A DNA stretch of 10,201 nt from CAYSCW01 sp964449165 (lineage in GTDB: Bacteria > Acidobacteriota > Aminicenantia > Aminicenantales > Aminicenantaceae), in the NCBI GenBank assembly GCA_964449165.1, contig CAYVAT010000069.1:1-10201 (forward strand), written 5' to 3'. The first letter of the stretch is position 1. Every line of letters starts with the position of its first letter. The position numbers and the translations under genes were made by a program. The notes beneath the pieces were generated by a model. That model had not been told where the DNA came from. It saw only the letters and a list, made by a program, of their open reading frames with translations, and did no database searches. Positions 7,143-10,201 of this stretch are shown one piece after another.

Positions 7143-8426
7143 TCACAGGGCTCCCTTTATCAACCTCCTGCACCAGGAGAAAAACAAACAGGGATAAGCA
7201 TCCCATATGAGGTCAAACCTGAAAAGGGGGTTGAGGATCCCTGCTTTCAAGAAGAACCAGAGAACGAGATCCTTATGTTTTGGAGGGCATCCCTTGACTC
7301 TGATTTTTCTGCGTGCCTTCACCTTGCCCTGAATTTCAGAACAGGTGCCAAGAATAATCAATCGCTCGGCAGTAACATCTCCGCTGTACTTTCCCATGAC
7401 AACGGTCCAATGAGGAAGTCTTCCCCAGAGGCTGGGCTTCCGGTCCTTGATCATATGGAGCCAGTCAAGGAGAATGCCGTGGCATCCTCCGTTGCAGTAG
7501 GGTTCGCCGCAGAGGGCGTCAATACCGCAACGGACCTCCTCAACTCGCATCACCCCCCTGTCTAAAGTTTCTGTCCTTTTCTGGATTTCCTGGAGGGATA
7601 TATCGCCTCCAACCTCGATGTCTTCAAGGTTGAGAGGGCCGTATCCCCGTTCATGGGCTATCCTCAGATGATGTATTTTTTGCGGATCAAGGTGAAGCAT
7701 GCGGGCACAGACAGCATCGTGAGCGACCGGATTTTTGGCCATAACCACCACACCCAGGGGATACCCATGTTGAGTCATATGATTTCCACCCAAGGAAATT
7801 TCGACAGCGTCTGTGGCGATAAAATCCGGATAGCCTACCTCAAGAAGATCAACGATCTTCTCATCCAGCTTATAATTATGGTTCCACATCCTTTCCCTGT
7901 CGCGCAGAATCCCCACATTGAGCTTGACGGCACCGGTTAGTCCATGGGTCAAGGAGTTCGTTTTCAATTTGGGCAGATAAATAAGAAAATCTTTATCCAC
8001 CATCTCCCGGGAAGTGGTTATACTCTTGTGAACCTTCCCTTTTTTCAAGGGGATTTTTCTTTTTTTTGACTCATCTATGGGAGATAGTTTGAATCGATGG
8101 TTCTTTTTAAGCTTGTAATAACCTGCCCTCCTGAACATCCTGGAGGTAGGCAGCCCGGCTCCGCATTTCTCGGCTATGGTAATTTTAGTCTCTCTGTTTT
8201 TGGCTTTATCCAGGCAGCCGAGGACTCCATCCAGGAATTCAGGCCGGGTGTATGCAGAGGGGGCTACTTTATGGTGAGCTATAACCACATTAGGCTTTAG
8301 GGTTATGCGGCCTTGAATCTTATCGATAAGCCCGAACTCTCCAAGGCCCTCTTTTAGCACATTTTGGATAACTCCAGGGTCATATTCAGGTACCCTGCGA
8401 AGAATGACTCTCTCTTTGCTCTCCAT
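7143..8426 (-). CDS. DUF362 family protein, cysteine-rich C-terminus
   Basis: This 427-residue protein belongs to the DUF362 family, whose biochemical role is not established; members are often linked to Fe-S proteins. Family blocks seen are ITLKPNVV (41-48), DKDFLIYLPKLKTNSLTHGLTGAVKLNVG (DUF362 core, 144-172) and YPLGVVVMAKNPVAHDAVCARMLHLDP (222-248). The C-terminal third carries Cys300, 306, 311 and 315 (CGIDALC then CNGGC), then GTCSEIQGK (360-368) and VKGCPPKHKDL (377-387). The GTC plus GCPP pair recalls the Fe-S ligand motifs of hydrogenase small subunits and NuoB, so a metal or Fe-S site is plausible but unproven. No signal peptide or clear membrane helix is seen. The ATG follows TATAGGAG directly with no spacer, and an in-frame TAG lies just upstream, so this is the only early start but a poor one. 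It is first in an operon with the ALDH. Confidence 0.88.
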   Translation of the reverse strand: MESKERVILRRVPEYDPGVIQNVLKEGLGEFGLIDKIQGRITLKPNVVIAHHKVAPSAYTRPEFLDGVLGCLDKAKNRETKITIAEKCGAGLPTSRMFRRAGYYKLKKNHRFKLSPIDESKKRKIPLKKGKVHKSITTSREMVDKDFLIYLPKLKTNSLTHGLTGAVKLNVGILRDRERMWNHNYKLDEKIVDLLEVGYPDFIATDAVEISLGGNHMTQHGYPLGVVVMAKNPVAHDAVCARMLHLDPQKIHHLRIAHERGYGPLNLEDIEVGGDISLQEIQKRTETLDRGVMRVEEVRCGIDALCGEPYCNGGCHGILLDWLHMIKDRKPSLWGRLPHWTVVMGKYSGDVTAERLIILGTCSEIQGKVKARRKIRVKGCPPKHKDLVLWFFLKAGILNPLFRFDLIWDAYPCLFFSWCRRLIKGAL

Positions 8427-8443
8427 CTCCTATAGCTACAGTA

Positions 8444-8473
8444 TTAACGATTTCTTGCTGACTGTCTCTGCAC
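8444..8473 (-). promoter_or_regulatory. Possible leader mini-ORF before the DUF362 gene
   Basis: A strong GAGGAGG (8481-8475) is followed after 1-3 nt by GTG (8473-8471), opening a nine-codon frame VQRQSARNR that ends TAA at 8446-8444, 17 nt before the DUF362 ATG. The spacing is short, and there is no run of one amino acid that would suggest attenuation. It may be a translated leader, or the purine tract may be a standby ribosome site for the badly spaced DUF362 start. Confidence 0.2.
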
Positions 8474-8508
8474 TCGCCTCCTCTTTTAATTCTATAAAAA
8501 TTTGTAAA

Positions 8509-8537
8509 TTCATACCACAGTAATGAAGCGATGTCAA
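8509..8537 (-). promoter_or_regulatory. Putative sigma70-like promoter of the DUF362-ALDH operon
   Basis: On the minus strand a perfect -35 TTGACA (8537-8532) and a -10 TATGAA (8514-8509) are separated by exactly 17 bp. Transcription would start near 8502, giving a leader of about 75 nt before the DUF362 ATG. It is the best promoter match in the window. Confidence 0.6.
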
Positions 8538-8608
8538 AAAATAATCGGTTAGAATAGCATCTCCATATCTGTAATGGCATCAGAGCTGGCCAAGCGGTAT
8601 TTTCCTCT

Positions 8609-8639
8609 CCGTCCGAAGCCTATGGTGAAGGGTGGACGG
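8609..8639. repeat. Inverted repeat in the esterase-DUF362 intergenic region
   Basis: CCGTCC (8609-8614) and GGACGG (8634-8639) form a perfect 6-bp GC-rich stem with a 19-nt loop. An alternative stem TCTCCG (8606-8611) with CGGAGA (8674-8679) would compete with it. It lies 70 bp after the hydrolase stop on the minus strand but has no T-run in that direction, so it is not a standard terminator. I see no gene in the rest of 8538-8708. Confidence 0.3.
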
Positions 8640-8708
8640 TTTTGGTGATGATGGAGAGAAATTGGCTCTGGGTCGGAGACGCCTCTATTATTTATTAACA
8701 GGAGTTGA

Positions 8709-10133
8709 TCAAGCGGTTCTTTTAAGACTTTCTACAAGGGCTTTGAACTCTTCCATCTCTCTCAATGGAGCGAGATCCGTGTCGTTGATGATGGTTTGAA
8801 CATTCTTAAATCCTTTTTTTACAGCTCTCTTCAAGGTTTTGAGGGCTTTCTTTTTCTCTCCTTTGAGCGAATAGACGCAGGCCAGGTTATAGAGCATATC
8901 TGGACGCTCAAGGCTTGCCTCGGAGGCGATCTCCAGGTAAATCTCCGCTTCTGTCAGCAGCCCTTTTCCATAATAGGTCATGCCTTCACTGTATGCGTCC
9001 AGAGCCAGCAATCCCAACAGGCGGTGGGCCATAGCACTTTCCATAACATCGTCTTTTTTTTGAACCTTCTTGACCAGATTCTTAAGATTAAACATACGAA
9101 TAACACGATATCGTTCATGAGAATCGAAAAGCACAGAGGGAAGTTGCTGCCAGGCTTTTTCGAGCTTTTCAGAAAGCCTCTTTTCCTCTTTTTGAATTTT
9201 CTCTTCTTTTTCGAGGTGTTCTCTGAAACCAGGGGCCTCTCTCAAGAAAGAGGCTTCTTTTTCCACCTGAGAGACATCTCTTATTCCTTTGAAGTCTGAA
9301 GCTATGGCCTCATAAGCCAGGGCTGCATCATATATGTAGCCGATGGATTGAAGGTATCTGGCTCTCAGGAAATTTTTACTGAAAAAGAATTCGATAAAGG
9401 CACTATCTTTGGGCTGATTCCCACTCTTCATAGCTTGAAATTCCATCCACTCTACGGCTTCTTTACAGAGTTCTGTCGGCGGCCACTCATGCCCACCGTC
9501 GAATATTCTGATCCGGTGAGTGATATGTAAAGAATCGAATTTTTTGTCCAAACTTTTGATCTCACGGTAGTTAAAATCCCTGATTCCTGCAGTCCCGAAA
9601 AACAAGGAGAAATTTATCTGGTTGGTCTTCAGCCAGGCGGGTAACCCACCGCTGCAGGCGATGACCCCTGCTATCCGTATTTTCACTATCGAGGAGAATC
9701 CGCTGGCAACCCGTGCTCCTCCAGAATAGCCTGTCGTGTAAACGCGGCTGTTGTCAATGGAAAAGCGTAGATGGGTGTCTTTCCACACAGCCTGGGCCGC
9801 TTTAAAGCAATTCTCCCAGGGCCCGTTTCTGGAATTGTTTGAACCAACAAGGATGTATCCATATCTCTCGGCGGCTTCTCTGAATAACTTGACCGGTATT
9901 ATCCCGCGAGCCATAGGGTCAAAGGCATAGAGGATGGGCCATTTCTTATCAGGGGTATAGGTTGAAGGAAGAAAAAGGGAGTAAGTTTGTGAGGAATCTG
10001 TTGAGCAGATAACTCTCCCAACCACCTGGCTTCTTTCAATTTCTTCTGCCGAAATTTGTATCAGCGAAAGAGAGAATAATGCCAGGCAGATAAAGATGTA
10101 GAGAGCATGGCTTTTTTTCTCTTGCTTTCTCAC
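8709..10133 (-). CDS. Secreted alpha/beta hydrolase (esterase/PHB-depolymerase-like) with C-terminal TPR-like region
   Basis: This 474-residue protein starts at GTG 10133 with only a weak AAGG about 9 nt upstream; no ATG is in frame before the signal peptide. Residues 1-29 are a Sec signal peptide: basic MRKQEKK, hydrophobic ALYIFICLALFSLSLIQ, probable cleavage after ISA29. The hydrolase domain (~40-235) opens with TYSLFLPSTYTPDKKWPILYAFD, as in feruloyl-esterase or polyhydroxybutyrate-depolymerase-like proteins. It has the nucleophile Ser137 in GYSGGAR and a likely catalytic His215 in DGGHEWP. The acid residue is not certain; an Asp near 186-200 is possible. A charged coiled-coil-like stretch follows (~288-328), then helical repeats ending in a clear TPR (PDMLYNLACVYSLKGEKKKALKTLKRAVKKG, ~411-441). 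It should act in the periplasm or outside the cell. The TPR part may bind a partner. It is separated by 282 bp from DUF362 and has its own upstream region. Confidence 0.85.
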   Translation of the reverse strand: MRKQEKKSHALYIFICLALFSLSLIQISAEEIERSQVVGRVICSTDSSQTYSLFLPSTYTPDKKWPILYAFDPMARGIIPVKLFREAAERYGYILVGSNNSRNGPWENCFKAAQAVWKDTHLRFSIDNSRVYTTGYSGGARVASGFSSIVKIRIAGVIACSGGLPAWLKTNQINFSLFFGTAGIRDFNYREIKSLDKKFDSLHITHRIRIFDGGHEWPPTELCKEAVEWMEFQAMKSGNQPKDSAFIEFFFSKNFLRARYLQSIGYIYDAALAYEAIASDFKGIRDVSQVEKEASFLREAPGFREHLEKEEKIQKEEKRLSEKLEKAWQQLPSVLFDSHERYRVIRMFNLKNLVKKVQKKDDVMESAMAHRLLGLLALDAYSEGMTYYGKGLLTEAEIYLEIASEASLERPDMLYNLACVYSLKGEKKKALKTLKRAVKKGFKNVQTIINDTDLAPLREMEEFKALVESLKRTA

Positions 10134-10155
10134 GACTTAGGACCTTGTAAAATTT

Positions 10156-10184
10156 TTTGCACGAAGAGTAAATTTATTTGTCAA
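10156..10184 (-). promoter_or_regulatory. Weak promoter candidate of the hydrolase gene
   Basis: A perfect TTGACA (10184-10179) lies on the minus strand upstream of the GTG. With a 17-bp spacer the -10 would be TGCAAA, only three of six matches, so the -35 is convincing but the full promoter is not. The window ends 17 bp further on. Confidence 0.25.
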
Positions 10185-10201
10185 TTTGCCCGGAAAGCGC
10201 A

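Noticed and set aside
7131..7565. 144-residue plus-strand frame overlapping the DUF362 gene
   Set aside because: Antisense to the cysteine-rich end of DUF362; no recognisable domain or start signal.
8386..8580. 64-residue minus-strand frame over the DUF362 leader
   Set aside because: It covers the promoter itself and runs out of frame into DUF362; no ribosome site or conserved motif.
8590..8717. CAAGCGGT occurring twice (8590-8597 and 8710-8717)
   Set aside because: An 8-mer repeated once, one copy being inside a coding end; not enough for an attachment site or repeat element.
1..10201. CRISPR arrays, tRNA/rRNA genes, insertion sequences, phage or toxin-antitoxin genes
   Set aside because: I looked for them on both strands and saw no regular repeats, cloverleaf, transposase motifs or matching small gene pairs.

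Overview
The window looks like a metagenome-assembled or draft scaffold: moderate GC, two placeholder runs of exactly 100 N, and no mobile element, RNA gene or CRISPR. The genes are bacterial. Evidence for this is Shine-Dalgarno sequences before most genes, 4-bp GTGA/ATGA overlaps in an operon, a twin-arginine (Tat) signal, a Sec signal peptide and a three-gene ABC exporter. The mix of a Tat-exported Fe-S aldo/keto reductase, a DUF362 protein and a TPR-tailed hydrolase suggests a Gram-negative, probably anaerobic lineage, for example an Aminicenantes/Acidobacteriota- or Desulfobacterota-like organism. That placement is inference, not proven.

Layout. (1) 1-2355: two convergent aldo/keto reductases. 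The left one (+ strand, 5' end outside the window) has a Tat motif and a C-terminal two-cluster ferredoxin-like domain. The right one (- strand) closely resembles the potassium-channel beta-subunit (AKR6) branch. (2) 2539-5581: a tightly overlapping + strand operon for an ABC-2 type exporter, with one ATPase and two permeases. The second permease contains an assembly gap that is almost certainly larger than drawn. (3) 5633-8426: a - strand operon read leftward, with a DUF362 protein first and a class-I-fold aldehyde dehydrogenase second, behind a good sigma70-like promoter at 8509-8537. The dehydrogenase is split by the second gap, appears to start with a non-canonical ATC codon, and has a very basic, aromatic-rich C-terminal tail. 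(4) 8709-10133: a - strand secreted alpha/beta hydrolase fused to a TPR-like helical C-terminus.

How the genes may work together. Several enzymes deal with carbonyl or redox chemistry: two AKRs, an ALDH, and a cysteine-rich DUF362 protein whose C-terminus carries a GCPP motif like that of Fe-S electron-transfer subunits. The most interesting possibility is a small aldehyde-oxidation module in which DUF362 serves as redox or assembly partner of a membrane-associating ALDH. The ABC exporter and the esterase-like protein look like independent units. I see no clearly new defence or mobile system here. The main novelties are the DUF362-ALDH pair, the ATC start, the exported Fe-S AKR and the domain tails.
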